64,000 nucleotides of DNA, from the NCBI GenBank assembly GCA_001574975.1, contig KQ965735.1:262204-326203 (forward strand), read 5' to 3'. Shown here piece by piece: positions 12,189-25,600 of this stretch. Numbering within the stretch: position 1 is the first letter of the stretch; each line of letters begins with the position of its first letter. Under the pieces are notes generated by a model. The model had not been told where the DNA came from, searched no databases, and saw only the letters and a list, made by a program, of their open reading frames with translations. Origin of the DNA: Gonapodya prolifera JEL478 (lineage: Eukaryota; Monoblepharomycota; Monoblepharidomycetes; Monoblepharidales; Gonapodyaceae). The position numbers and the translations under genes were made by a program.

Positions 12189-12978
12189 GACGTCGATTGA
12201 CGGAGTGTTGTGGTGTGTCGGAAAGGGAGCTCAGCTGGACTTTTATGGAACAGCTGCGACGCCGCTCCGACGATCTGCATCCTGTGCGCGCGAGATATTT
12301 AAAGTTTGATGACAATTTCGCCGAGAATTCCCGAGCTGTGACACCCGCACGCTCCCCGCGCCCGCGCGCACGTTTTCCGCATGTCACATAAGATCGCTGG
12401 CTACCGGTGCAGCTCCTCGGGGGTGAGACTGTGGCTGATGGACTGCTGAGCGCTGCACGGTGAAATGGCTGCGTCGAGGATGCCTCCTGATTTCATCCGA
12501 CGGATAATCCGCAGTCCGAAACATTAAAGTTTTCTTCCGTGCCGCATGATGGGCGGCGTTCAAGGGTCTTCTACCTTGCCGTATTATTTACCTGGCCGTT
12601 CATAAATGAATTCCGACCGATGTATCGATTTTGTATGAAATGGGAATGAGGCACTTGGACATGAGAAAAGTTGGTCTAATTCAGCTAACGTACAAGAGTA
12701 AACTAATATACAAGGAGGTTTTTGTAGGAAGCACAACCTCTACAGCGACAATACTGAACGACAAAAACGTCCTTCCCTTTCCTTTTCTTCCGTTTTCGTT
12801 CCTTTTTGTTCCTTTCTTTCCCTTTCTTTCCCTTTCTTTCCTTTTCATTCCTTTTAGTTCCTTTTCATTCCCATCTCTACTCATCTTCATTGACGGCTTG
12901 ACCTCCCGACTGCACCCTGTTGCAAGCGAAAAGTATTCATCATCCACTAACAACAAACAAAAGACAGTTCCCCAACAC
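12189..12978. other. Intergenic between pectate lyase start and first Tmc-like stop
   Basis: It should contain the pectate lyase promoter. The only structure seen is the pyrimidine-rich simple repeat at about 12771-12875. Confidence 0.5.
12771..12875. repeat. Pyrimidine-rich simple repeat (imperfect TTCC/TTTCC)
   Basis: About 100 bases of almost pure C/T built from TTTCC, TTTCCC and TTCCTTTT units. A plus-strand open frame through it is an artefact of composition. Confidence 0.85.
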
Positions 12979-15900
12979 TCACAATCTAAGCAACGCAACA
13001 TTGTTCTGCAAGTCGCTCTGCGGGACCATGTGCAGCAGGCGCACAACGGTGATCATCTCGTAGTCCCGCTCGGACACCAGGCGTGAGAAGAACACCGTGT
13101 ACACCCCAATCAGGACAACCACGGATATCACGTAGAGCGCTATCGTGAGCTGTTTCGCCAGTGTGTTGCGTGCCGGCAGATATGATTGGAGGATGATGCT
13201 ATCGATTGCTTGTAAAGCGTTGATCTGGCAAAAGGGTATGTATCATCACCTGTTGCCCTCAATGACCGCGCAAAAGCAGCAATGCTTACGATATCGATTT
13301 GCTGGGAAGCGCACCAAGGGTTATGTTGGCCAGCATCAACAAACGTCCAGCCACCATAAATGAAGTCAGCCCTTCCACTCACAATGGCCTCCATGAAGCG
13401 AAGCCGGTCATCAGCAAAGTTTTTTGTTCCTTTCTGATGGTTTGTTCATCGCTCAGTTCGGCATCTAACGAGAGGAAGAAAACGGCGCAACGATTACAAA
13501 CCATTCCATTGATAACCAGGAAGCTTCGAGCCGCCCTAATGTAGTCGTAGATCTGCGCCATAATCATGCAGTTGTAAGTGAACGTCCGTCGTCAAGCGCA
13601 AATAGCACACCGCCCACTTACGCGCTGGTCGTTGGGAGACATGGCCTCAAGCATTGTGAATCCGATACTGGCATTATAGTTTCTTGTGGCTTCCGAACAA
13701 TCACCACCGGAGCATGTGTAATCCTGCGAGATGGCATTGACATCGTCAATGCTTGTTGTTGGAATAATGTCGCGGATTCCGCGACCGGTCAGTGCATTGT
13801 TGTGGATCGCCTAATCGCATAAGGCAAAAGAGACATTGAGTTACATCGAGCCATCCCGCTGTCACAGAACCACCAACAACACACCTCAAGTTGGTTGATG
13901 CTAGCGATACCCATTCAAAACGTCTCCGGTGAACACATTAGTGGACGATAGGAAGCGACAACGACACTTACGAGTCTTCCAAAGTCTGCTCGGCTAACCC
14001 AAGTTTCCACGCGGTGTTGTCGCCAATGAGAACATCATAAGCAAGTGTTCGAACCATGCGGACCCAGTACTTTCGCTCTCCGGTGAGGTTCACAGACTGG
14101 TCGAGCCACAAAATCATAGAGAAATTGTTTAGCGCTCCTTTCTCAGGGAATATAAATGTGCGGGACCCCAGAACTCACCCCAACTAAGCTGGTGTTTATG
14201 GGGATAGCGACAAGGAGGGGAACCACAATAGAGCAGGCCGAAATCATGATAACACAAAGTGTTGCGATACAAAAAATTCCAGTTTGTCGTCGGTGGCTCG
14301 CTCGGGTTCCAATCTAAAAGTTGTTCGGTGCGAGTTACTTTGAGGTGTACCATCATCATGACTTGCTCGTACTTGATTGCTTGCAGATCCAGCGTCCTTG
14401 ACGTCTCCAGACTGGTCCGACAATACAAGAAACTCCAGCTTGAAAGCAAGAAAAGTGCCGTACTCAGTATCAATGTTTGAAGTGGCGACTTGCACCAACC
14501 CACCTGTTCTTCGATATTGAAGAGAATTCGATCAACAGCGTGCTACGAAAAAGCAACAACACAGATGTTATTTCGCTCGCCATAAGTACGAGTGACAACG
14601 TCAGTACCTTCGGGAGGGCTTGCAAATATTTCAAGTATCGCAATTGTGTCTTGTAAGATTCCTCAAGCAGTGGCTGGATCACAATGAAAGCGATGCTCAG
14701 AACAATCAATATCTCAATCCCCAGAATGATGAGGGTTACAGTGGTTTGTCCCATAGCGCTCGAAACAAACTGAGCTTCGCCTTCCCGGTTCAAGTCTTTA
14801 AGATTCTCGCACACCACAATCAAGTTGTCACTCAGGAAGCGAAGGTTTGTATCCAGAGTGGGAGATACCGTTTTGAAGTATGCGAGGTCTGGATACATGA
14901 ACATCTCCATGACTCGAACATTTAACTGTTCCAGGCAAACTCACCTCGTGAAAGCAACGCCCTTGAAACGGAAACTAAAGTACTCGCTAGCTGGAATTGG
15001 TTCATGTATCGAGTGTGTGGCTGCGAAACATTGAGCTGCGTGATTTCGTCGTAAACACTCAGACGAGCTACACCGTCTTTTGCCGCGCTGCGACGCTGTG
15101 ATGCACAAAGCTCCAATTTCAGTTTGTCTAACAGCTGAGAGACATTATTTTACGCACGACAAGGTATGGCATAGATTGTGTCGTAAGCTCTTGCTGCCAT
15201 TTGTCCAGATCCTGAAACGAACAGCAACAAAAGAGTTTAATTTGTTGGAGAGAACTTAAAGCTTGATGGTCACTCAACCGTTCTCCACTGTTCGTATAGT
15301 CTCACATCACCGCGGTGTCCAAAGTATCCCATGAGTCGAGCTGCCTGCGTTGCGGAAGCAGCCAAGTGTCCTTGTTGAACGGGAGATCAATGGTCAGCTG
15401 CTCATGGTCCCTGTCAAGCACTTAGCACTATGAAGGTGCTCACCAATTTCGGTAGTTTTCATAAATTCCCCCACAAGTAACGCCACTAAAAAGATCCCGT
15501 CAGAGTCAAATGTTGTGCAGTGATTCCGACGACAAAGCTTACAGCTTGTGAAAGCCATGTTGCAGTACACTAGTGCTGCTGTCAATCTAAAGAGTCAAAA
15601 CAAAATTGTTATTTCATGCCTCTGGTCCAAAAGGCACAGACCGCTTCTACTCACGAAGCCAGACAAATGAGGCCGAAGAATTTCAGTCGCTTATTGTACA
15701 TCTCTGGAACATTTCGAAGGCGCCGCTCGAACTCCAGTCGCATAACTTTAGCTCGTCTCGCTTCACGGCCATCGCTGCCATGGCTCGAGTCTCCATGTGA
15801 GCTAGCAGGTCGTGAGGGGAAATGCTTCATCGCTGACTCAGGCCCAACTAAAGCTGGATCTTCGATCGGCGCATTTGTAATCTCCACGGATTTGTTGTCG

Positions 15901-18900
15901 GCGGCTTGCACAAGCAAAGGAAATCTGTTTACTTTTCCAACCGTGTCACTTTTTACTAATTGCTCACCTGGGTGCATTCGATCTCCTTCAGAACGCTGAA
16001 GATGATGAGAGCTCCCTCCAACTTCTCCGTCCTCCAATTCTAAGGCAGTTGAGTCGACTGAATGACGCGATCTCGAATAAAATGGGACCGTAACACACCT
16101 TCTGCGAGAGCGAGAAGTCGGCGACTTTCATCCAAATCAGCTATAACAGATTCATTGAACAGCCCGTACAACCGAAGCACCATCTGAAGAGCGACAGTGT
16201 TGGCAAGGCGTCAGGAATCGGCGTTCATACCAATGTGCTCACCTTGGACTTNNNNNNNNNNNNNNNNNNNNNNNNNNNNNNNNNNNNNNNNNNNNNNNNN
16301 NNNNNNNNNNNNNNNNNNNNNNNNNNNNNNNNNNNNNNNNNNNNNNNNNNNNNNNNNNNNNNNNNNNNNNNNNNNNNNNNNNNNNNNNNNNNNNNNNNNN
16401 NNNNNNNNNNNNNNNNNNNNNNNNNNNNNNNNNNNNNNNNNNNNNNNNNNNNNNNNNNNNNNNNNNNNNNNNNNNNNNNNNNNNNNNNNNNNNNNNNNNN
16501 NNNNNNNNNNNNNNNNNNNNNNNNNNNNNNNNNNNNNNNNNNNNNNNNNNNNNNNNNNNNNNNNNNNNNNNNNNNNNNNNNNNNNNNNNNNNNNNNNNNN
16601 NNNNNNNNNNNNNNNNNNNNNNNNNNNNNNNNNNNNNNNNNNNNNNNNNNNNNNNNNNNNNNNNNNNNNNNNNNNNNNNNNNNNNNNNNNNNNNNNNNNN
16701 NNNNNNNNNNNNNNNNNNNNNNNNNNNNNNNNNNNNNNNNNNNNNNNNNNNNNNNNNNNNNNNNNNNNNNNNNNNNNNNNNNNNNNNNNNNNNNNNNNNN
16801 NNNNNNNNNNNNCGACGTCTCGCGGGGATTCGAAGAGCTAGTTTGGTGAGAGACCTCCAGTTTGAGCGGGATAATAATACAAGAACAAAGCACGTTCAAC
16901 TTACAGGTGGCTCCTCTGAATGCTTTTCCGTTGTCAGACGATCCAAGCTACAAGATTCGAGACTGAGTATGGAGGGCATGCCGCATTTTGCAAAAGGAAT
17001 GTTCCTTACTTGTCAGCGATAACGTCGAGAACTTGGGGGCCCAAATCCTTCTCCGAAACCCTGCGACTTGATTCTTTGTACCCCTTTGGTAATACACCTG
17101 GTTTATTTTGCAGTCCGTGATGTCCCCCAAACAGAATTTAAAAATCATGATGATGACTTTATGCTCTTACCGAAGCTTGTCGCGCCTGTTTTCTGACGGA
17201 TATCCCTGATGTGCGTTTTGAGTCGCATATAAACTCTCTTAGTCATGCGAGTTTTGACCAAGTTATTGAGCTTCACACTTTTGTTACAGGGCAAACTGTT
17301 TTTTTTGAAAAAAACTTCTCCCGCTCACCAAAGATCCAAAAATGAAGCTGGGTACCAATGAACCACAAAGCAGCCCGAACGGAACAACGGAGCCCGATTC
17401 TTCAACTTTCAAAGCGACGGATATTGTTGCAATCACAGACTAGACAATCAGGTCAGACAGTTTCATTGCAAGGACAACACCACTATAAGTGAAAGGACCT
17501 CACCGAGATAAAAGAGGCAACGAATATCCCACTTCTAAAAGATTGGAGAACTTCATTGTGAAATGGTTGTCTCAGAATCATATCTCGTGATATTAACTGG
17601 GGAGATGGAGGGAATATAAGTCAACAACGCTTCCAAACATTTGAGCTCAGATAATCAGCGCACAAATAGTGCCACGACCAGAATGGCGAGTTTGGTCAAC
17701 GGTGAATCGACCAGCTCCCAGACAAATACGGCACTCAGTTTGACAAGAAGGTAGAGGAAGTCCGAGCGGCCGTTCGCTTTCGACATAGGATTTTTCGGTG
17801 ACTTCGGATTACCGTCAACGTAGACAAGGCCTTTCATTGGGAGTATTTGTCATATCAATTGGGCAACGAAGAAGAGATTGGTGCACGACGTACCCATTAT
17901 CAAAGTGTACGGGCAGAAAATCACAAGACTTATTACGGCGAGAAAGAAAGTAATCATATGGCTTGAGCTTGAGAAGCAAGCGACATCGGGGTATTCTTTG
18001 AGAACTCCTTGGTGACAGTCGAGAACCGCCACCAAAACTTCGATGATCGCTTTATGATGATTGAGTAGCACGCTTGTGAGACATTGTACTCTCAGAGCTA
18101 CCAAACAATACTCACGGATGTTCAGAATCCCGACTGTTGGGCAAAAGCGTGGTGTTATTACTACAGTTGTTACGCACAATCAAAGAACAGTTCACCTGCC
18201 AATAGTGTTCCTGCTCGAAGCACTTGAAGTGGGAATATGTACTTGAACTTTCCTTGATTGAAAGATATGGAGCAGAACGTAGCTGTGCCGGCAAGAGCAG
18301 CAATAATCAATACGGCTATGCCTTCAGATCACAAATGACGTTAGTATTATGCGCTGAGCCAACTTCGTATTTGCTGACCACCCACTAAACAGCACAACGT
18401 AAGACGAGAAATCCTTCGGTCGTAGAGCAAGAGGGTTGAAGAGGTACGGGAGCCAATCGGGCATCCCAGGAAAGCTAAAGGGGAAAGATAAAGTGCCATG
18501 CAGAGTTTAGAAAACATGGAGTAATGCAAACCTGTAGCCAGGATTCCATGAGAAGTAAAGCAACTGGAGGTCTTCTAGGATCGTGAGCGGGTAGGCGAGC
18601 ATGCTTGGAACTTCGTTACCTGAAACAGGAAATGCGATTCAAGATTTGGTCACACGTATCAGTCACGAGGATCAGTCACACTGATGAGGCACAATTATAA
18701 AGGGTAGCGTCGTCTCACCGGTTACCATCGCGTTGAGAACAGAGAACAAGGTCCTCTCAATCATGGATCTTTTAACCATTTGCTAAAGAATGGGGCAGTC
18801 GATCACTATCTTCGATTCTCGGGCAACAGTTTCTCACCTCTCTCTCAGCTCTCCTTCGAGCGGCAGTCTCTCCTCCATCGCTTGCCGGGAGGACGGGTGC

Positions 18901-19023
18901 ATCAAAACCCGTCTGAACATCACCTTCGTTAATTGTGTCGAACTGACGGGAGACCTCAATGATAGGCTGCTGCCGTCCGCCCCCCTTCTCTTTTAGATTG
19001 TCTTCATTGAATGTCGATGACAT
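12979..19023 (-). CDS. Tiny macrocysts (TmcB/TmcC)-like polytopic membrane protein, copy A (interrupted by gap)
   Basis: Many short exons run from the ATG at 19023 to the TGA at 12979. The N-terminus (MSSTFNEDN) has a cytosolic Arg-rich segment, then ERTLFSVLNAMVTG and several membrane segments. Next comes a soluble helical region, most of it lost in the N gap, ending with the block LRLYGLF...DLDESRRLLTLAD (split here). After that come more membrane helices, including TLIILGIEILIVLSIAF (about 14750) and TIALYVISVVVLIGVY in the last exon. The family is named from Dictyostelium macrocyst mutants; the proteins are membrane proteins with TPR-like repeats, sometimes linked to cyclase domains, and their molecular role is unclear. 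No cyclase is seen here. Copy B lies head-to-tail upstream and has the same exon plan. Exons were not all fixed, and intactness across 16252-16812 cannot be judged. Confidence 0.65.
16157..16251. repeat. 95-bp tract identical to copy B, left edge of the assembly gap
   Basis: It is identical to 22827-22921 of copy B. The base just before it (16156, T) differs from B (G), while the wider copies differ at many sites. It abuts the run of N. See the findings for the assembly interpretation. Confidence 0.85.
16252..16812. other. Assembly gap (561 N) inside copy A
   Basis: All bases are N. By position, copy B holds about 790 bp between the matching flanks, so the gap should contain exons of the soluble helical region, and the N count is likely an estimate. 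Confidence 0.95.
16813..16907. repeat. 95-bp tract identical to copy B, right edge of the assembly gap
   Basis: It is identical to both units at 23708-23802 and 23804-23898. Identity stops exactly at base 96 (T here, C in copy B). Confidence 0.9.
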
Positions 19024-19660
19024 GATCTTGATGAGGCACTGGAATCCTCCGAGTCGACTGGAATGCTAGAGTATTGATTGCTGGACTCGACGATCAATCA
19101 GTTCCCTGTGTTCTGTCGATGAATGTGTGAGACTATGTGAACTTGAAAGCCTGTGGGTGCGTCTCTCCGGTGGTCCAACTCTCCGCCTTAAAACTTGGAC
19201 CCCACCCTCGATGGCTGCCTAAGGCACTCTCGCATCCCCGTATGAAAATCATTTGTCCACTCCAATCCATTTGTCATCCAGCTGCATAAACTAAGCGGTA
19301 AGCGCTCCGAGGTTCTGTGGCCCGCAAATCCAAGATAACTGACAAATTCTGCCGTCCATTCAGTGATCGTCAACTTCTCATCATTCCACATCGCGACGGG
19401 GCTTTTGGCGTTGCGTTCTTGCAATGTTAATCGACGACCTCTTCCCATTCTCTTTTGTGTTCACGAGCTAGCTGTCAAGACGCAATGCTGACATGCCCTC
19501 TTCGAAAGGAACCTTTTATATACGTATATTCTTTACATAGGATTGTGAAAACATTCACCCTGATCCCTACTCGTCCTCATTCATCGCTTGCCCACCCGAC
19601 TGCACCCTGTGGTCGAGCGAACATCAAACAGCGAACGTTGGTTTGCGTCACTTCAGACAC
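19024..19660. other. Intergenic between tandem Tmc-like copies
   Basis: It holds the promoter of copy A (dyad at 19172-19201) and the 3' end of copy B. A minus-strand frame at 19448-19188 lies in this promoter region and shows no domain. Confidence 0.5.
19172..19201 (-). promoter_or_regulatory. Conserved promoter dyad GGTCCAA-N16-TTGGACC
   Basis: Perfect 7-bp inverted repeats flank a TATA-like TTTTAAGG (minus strand). The element lies 149-178 bp upstream of the copy A start. The same dyad stands at the same distance upstream of copy B, while nearby bases have diverged. Confidence 0.55.
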
Positions 19661-22600
19661 TTACAACCGTAGCAGCGCAAGATTTGACTGCATGTCACTC
19701 TGGGGGACCATGTGAAGAAGACGTACGACGGTTATCATTTCGTAGTCCCGCTCCGCAACCAGCCGGGAGAAGAACACAGAATACACAGCGATAAGGACAG
19801 CAACTGATATGACGTAAAGGGCAATGGTGAGCTGCTTTGCCAGCGAGTTGCGTGCGGGCAAGTGTGATTGCAGGATGATACTGTCGATTGTTTGTAGAGC
19901 GTTGATCTGCACAAACAATCATTAAAGCTCAGAGAAAGGCAAAAGTGATTAGAGAGCTTACTATGTCAAATTGCTGGAAGTCGTGTGGTTGGTATGATGC
20001 GTAAATTTTATCGGGTTATAAATCTGGCCTGAGACTGTCACTCACAATCGCCTCCATAAAACGAAGCCGGTCATCGTCAAAGTTCTTTGTCCCTTTCTAT
20101 GATTTTTAGAAGGTGTACACGTCAGTTTGGAACTACTGTGCAAGTACACAAGAAACGCACCATTCCATTGACAACAAGAAAGCTTCGAGCAGCCCGGATG
20201 TAGTCATCAATCTATCAGTATGAAAGCTTGCGATAGTTGATGGGACTTGAGGATCCGTGAAAATATCCTCACACGCTGATCATTTGGTGAAATAGCCTCT
20301 AGCATTGTAAATCCTATGCTCGCGTTGTAGTGTCTCGTTACCTCGCTGCAGTCGCCGCTAGAGCAGCTAGGATAAAAATTGAGCGCGGGACTCCTTGCTT
20401 ACTCCTCCCCTTTCTCACGTATTCCCCTGAGAGATGACGTTTACGTCTTCAATGCTAGTCGTTGGAATTATATCACGGATACCACGGCCCGTAAGTGCAT
20501 TCTGGTGGATTGCCTGATAGCAGTGATTTAAAGAAACATGTGGGCGCCAATCACCAAATTTTGAACTTAAGGAAACCAACCTCCAGCTGATTGATTCTGG
20601 TCATGAATTTGAAGGGCCACAATGCTAGATCGAGCAAATGACCCAAGGGGAATGCTACAACACCTACGAATCTTCTAAGGTCTCTTCAGCTGCGCCAACC
20701 TTCCACGCGGTATTATCGCCAATGAGAACATCATAAGCAAGTGTTCGAACCATTCGGATCCAGTACTTTCTCTCTCCGGTAAGGTTCACAGACTGGCCGA
20801 GGTACAATAAATTAGAGGAGTAGTGTTAGCGCTGCTTCCCCAGGGTATCTAATGGTGCGGGACCTCAGAGCTCACCCCAACTAAGCTTGTGTTGATAGGG
20901 ATGGCAACAAGCACGGGAACCACAATAGAACAGGCGGAAATCATAATGATGCAAAGTGTTGCAAAAGACACCAATCCTATTTTGCGGCGGTGACTCGAAC
21001 GGGATCCAGTCTACGGAGCAGTTTGGAAGCGTTAAGTAACACTTCAAAATAAAATGACTGAACTGAACATACCACGTTACCCGCTGCACCGGCTGCTTTC
21101 ACATCGCCAGACTGATCAGACAATACCAAATATTCCAACTGCATGGGATGTCAGCATGGTCATTAGAGCTTCATTTTAATGTGCACAAACCTGCTCCTCA
21201 ATTGTGAAAAGTATTCGGTCAACAGCATGCTTATGGTGAAATAACGACCATCAATTGAAGGAAAGCAACGGCGCTCGGGACGCAACTTACTTTAGGAAGG
21301 GCCTGCAAGTATTTAAGGTATCGTAATTGCGTTTTGTAAGATTCTTGAAGCAGTGGTTGAATCACACTGAAAGCGATGCTCAAAACAACCATGACCTCAA
21401 TAGCCAGGATAACCAGGGTGATAGAGGTTTGTCCCATAGCGCTCGAAACAAATTGAGCTTCGCCTTCCCGGTTCAAGGCTTTAAGATTCTCGCACACCAC
21501 AATCAGGTTGTCACTCAGGAAGCGAAGGTTTACATCCAAAGTGGGAGATATCGATCTGAAGTATGCAAGGTCTTGATGAAAGAATAGTTTCGTCACCTTG
21601 ACGTGATATTAAGCTTCTTCAGGCAAGCCCACCTCTTGATAGCAAAGCCCTTGACACGGAAACTAAAGTACTCGCAAGCTGGAATTGGTTCATATATCGA
21701 ACGTGCGGCTGCGAAACATTGAGCTGCACGATTTCGTCGTAGACACTCAAACGCGATATTCCATCCTTCGCCGCGCTGCGACGCTGAAATCAATAATGCT
21801 CCGATTTCAGTTCAGAAAAGAGCTGAGCGCAACATTATTACTCACGATGAGGTATGGCATAGATTGTGTCGTAAGCTCTTGCTGCCATTTGTCCAGATCC
21901 TGAAAAGAACAGCAACAAAAGAGTTTAATTTGTTGGAGAGAACTTAAAGCTTGATGGTCACTCAACCGTTCTCCACTGTTCGTATAGTCCCACATCACCG
22001 CGGTGTCCAAAGTATCCCATGAGTCGAGCTGCCTGCGTTGCGGAAGCAGCCAAGTGTCCTTGAAATGGAGATCGATGGTGAGCTGCTTATGTCCCGGTAG
22101 TGCGCTTGGTGCATTCTTGGGGCTCACCGATTTCAGTAGTTTTCATAAATTCACCGACAAGTGATGCCACTAAAAAGAATCCCATGAGAAAAATCATTGT
22201 GGAATCTTTCCGAAGGTGAAGCTTACAGCTTGTGAAAACGATGTTGCAATATACCATGGCGGCGGTCAAGCTAGATTGACAGTGCAAAGAGCCATAAGCA
22301 GTGATTCTGGCACCATAACACGGAGAGTCTGCACTCACGAGATCAAACAAATTAAACCAAAGAATTTCAGGCGCTTGTTGTACATCTCAGGAACATTTCG
22401 AAGGCGTCGTTCGAATTCATGGCGCATGACTTTAGCTCTTCTCGCTTCACGACCATCACTGCCATGACTTGAATCTCCATGTGAGCTTGGCGGTCGCCCC
22501 GGGAATTGTTTCATTGCGGACTCGGGCGCAGCAGTGGGACCTTCGATTGGAGTGTGAGTTATCTCCACCGATTTGTTATCAGCAGCTGCAAAGAATCCAT

Positions 22601-25600
22601 CGTCAGCGAACGGTAGTGGTGACGTCAAAGCATGTCGCACCTGGATGCATTCCTGAATTGTTTTGTCCTGGGATGTGGTGGAAACTTCCTCCCACTTCTC
22701 CGTCCTCCAATTCTAAAGGAGTTGGGTCAACAGAGCGACGTTGGGTGCAATGGGGTCATCACATACCGTCTGCGAGGGTGAGAAGTCGGCGACTTTCGTC
22801 CAAATCGGCTATAACAGATTCATGGAACAGCCCGTACAACCGAAGCACCATCTGAAGAGCGACAGTGTTGGCAAGGCGTCAGGAATCGGCGTTCATACCA
22901 ATGTGCTCACCTTGGACTTGGGGAATCGCTGTATCAAGCGGTTGTAATTTGAGCTGAGGAAAATAAGTCAGTGAGTAACGCTCAAATTTTGAAGTATAGC
23001 GCACAGTTCTTACGCTGCATTGTTTGTTGCACGTGCAATGAAGACGAGGTAGGACGGATATGTCAAGTAATCTTTGGGAGTTGTTGAACGCCGAACAAGG
23101 GTCCAAAACGTTTTCAATTCAACGAGAGATTCGATGTGGTATGTCTTGGCGTATTTTTCTTGGCTCATCATCTCCACAAACCTGCAATGAAGATAGATTG
23201 AATACACAAAGTCACGCGGTGAATATCAAAGACGGGGCATCACCCCTCGAAGGAGATGCTCACGAAGAAATGTTCATGTCGCTTTTCTCCACTTCTCGGC
23301 TCTGTCAATATCGAAAATGTTAACCACCAAAAAAGGTTCGAGCGAAACAGAAAATCCAAACCTTGCGAGATTGTTCGATCTGCTTCTCACAGTTGAACGC
23401 CTGGAAGCGAACATCGAATGCTACTCTCATTGCTGCAAGCTTGATCAGAATGTCTTCGGCCTTCTCGGCATTCGTTTCCTCGTGTCGTCCAATACACGTC
23501 GTGTCACCGCCAAACGCCAGCAAGTAGAACGCGGCTTGTATGTGCACGTATCCATCTCGAGGAAATTGGTGGAACGCAGCCTGGGGAACAGAGAGTCAGA
23601 TTTCGCGAATGCCAAAATGGACCAAGATTCGTTTACCTCGAAGATTTCTCTCATCAAAACAAAAGCGTTGGGGTCTTTGGCACGTCTTACAAACCGACAA
23701 GCAAGCTCGACGTCTCGCGGGGATTCGAAGAGCTAGTTTGGTGAGAGACCTCCAGTTTGAGCGGGATAATAATACAAGAACAAAGCACGTTCAACTTACA
23801 GGNCGACGTCTCGCGGGGATTCGAAGAGCTAGTTTGGTGAGAGACCTCCAGTTTGAGCGGGATAATAATACAAGAACAAAGCACGTTCAACTTACAGGCG
23901 GCTCATCCGAATGTTTTTCCGTTGTTAGGCGATCCATGCTAAAAGAGTCGAGAATGGGTATGGAGCGTATGCGTTATTTTGCAAAGACAAGGGACCTTAC
24001 TTGTCAGCGATTACATCGAGAACGTGGGGACCCAAATCCTTTTCCGAAACCCTGCGACCTTGTTCTTTGTATCCCTTGGGTAGCACGCCTTGTTTTGTTT
24101 GTAACGTCGTGAATTTGGTTCGTTTGAGATGGAGACGGAATTCTTCATTTGCTTACCGAAACTTGTAGCCCCGGTTCTTTCACGAATTTCCTTGATGTGC
24201 TTTTTAAGCCGCGCGTACACTCGCTTGATTGTACGGCTTTTGACAACGTGGGTCATCTTTTCACAATGTGTGAAAATGCGTGACATGGACTTGGACGCGA
24301 ACCGTAACGCACAAGAGATCCCAAAAGAAACCCCGGAAGCAAAGAGCCGCACAGTAAGCCGAATGGAACGATCGAGTTCGAGTCCTCCGCGTTGATCGCG
24401 ACTCCGATTATTGCGATCACAGCCTGTTGAGTGCAAGGTCAGAGTCAAACACGATCGCCGCGACGTCCTCGCCACATGTGAGGATGGCCCCTTACCGATA
24501 TGAAAGACGTCATGAAGATCCCACTTCTGAACGATTGGAGAACCTCGTTGTGGAATGGTTGTCTCAGAATCATGTCTCGTGATATTATCTGTTGCGATGA
24601 CCAAGGGATCAGTGTGTGGGCAGTGTGCGATGATCGCTTCCAACCAGAGAATGAAACGCACAAAGAGCGCCACAACGAGGAACGCGAGTTTGGTCAGGGG
24701 CGAATCGACCAGCTGCCAGACAAACACGGCGCTCAGTTTGACGAGGAGGTAGAGGAAATCGGACCGGCCGTTCGCTTTGGACATTGGGTTCTTGGGCGAC
24801 TTGGGGTTACCGTCGACGTAGACAAGACCTTTTCGTGGGAGTGAAAGCCAGGGTTCGGGTCACGAGGGGGGGTTCGGAGGGTTCGGAGTCGATGATGCAA
24901 TGCATACTGGTGCAAGACGCTTACCCATGATCAGCGAGTATGGACAGAATATGACTAGACCGATCACGGCGAGGAAGAAGGGAATCAGGTGACCTGGGTT
25001 TGTGAAGCACCCGACTTTGGGGTATTCCTTGAGCGAGCCGTTGTGGCAGTCGAGAACTGTGACCAAAATTTCAATGATTGCTGAAAGGAGGGTTTGGGTG
25101 ACGCAAGTTTGAGTGATTTTCTTTCCGTAATTCTGAGCGATACTCACGGATGTTGAGAACACCGACTGTTGGGGGGTTGGGGTGAAGGAAAGTGTTACAA
25201 CCGCAATTCATCACCAAAAAAAAAGGTATAAGAACTGCCTCACCAGCCAAGAGCGTTCCCGCTCGAAGCACTTGAAGCGGGAATATGTACTTGAACTTTC
25301 CTTGGCTGAACGAAATGGAGCAGAACGTTGCGGTTCCGACCAGTGCGGTGATGATGAGCATGGCGAAACCTTTTAAGAGTGGAGACGCTCAGTCACTTGA
25401 GCAATTCAAGCGTCAAATGCCCGAGACAGGACAGCTCACTGAACAAGATTATGTAAGATGAGTAATCGGTTGGGCGAATAGCCAGTGGGTTGAAGAGGTA
25501 GGGGAGCCATTCGGGCATCCCGGGAAAGCTAAAGAGGAAGCGTGACTACCTCGAGGAGTTTCAAAGATGACGAAGCAAACGTGGCAAATACGTACTTGTA

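Noticed and set aside
12771-13086. Open frame through the pyrimidine repeat (Phe/Pro/Ser-rich)
   Set aside because: It is driven by the simple repeat and overlaps the last exon of copy A on the other strand.
16197-16899. Long open frames crossing the N gap
   Set aside because: They consist mainly of undetermined residues.
23708-23898. Genuine tandem duplication within copy B
   Set aside because: The two units are separated by N only, and the third copy abuts the N gap of copy A; contig-end overlap is simpler.
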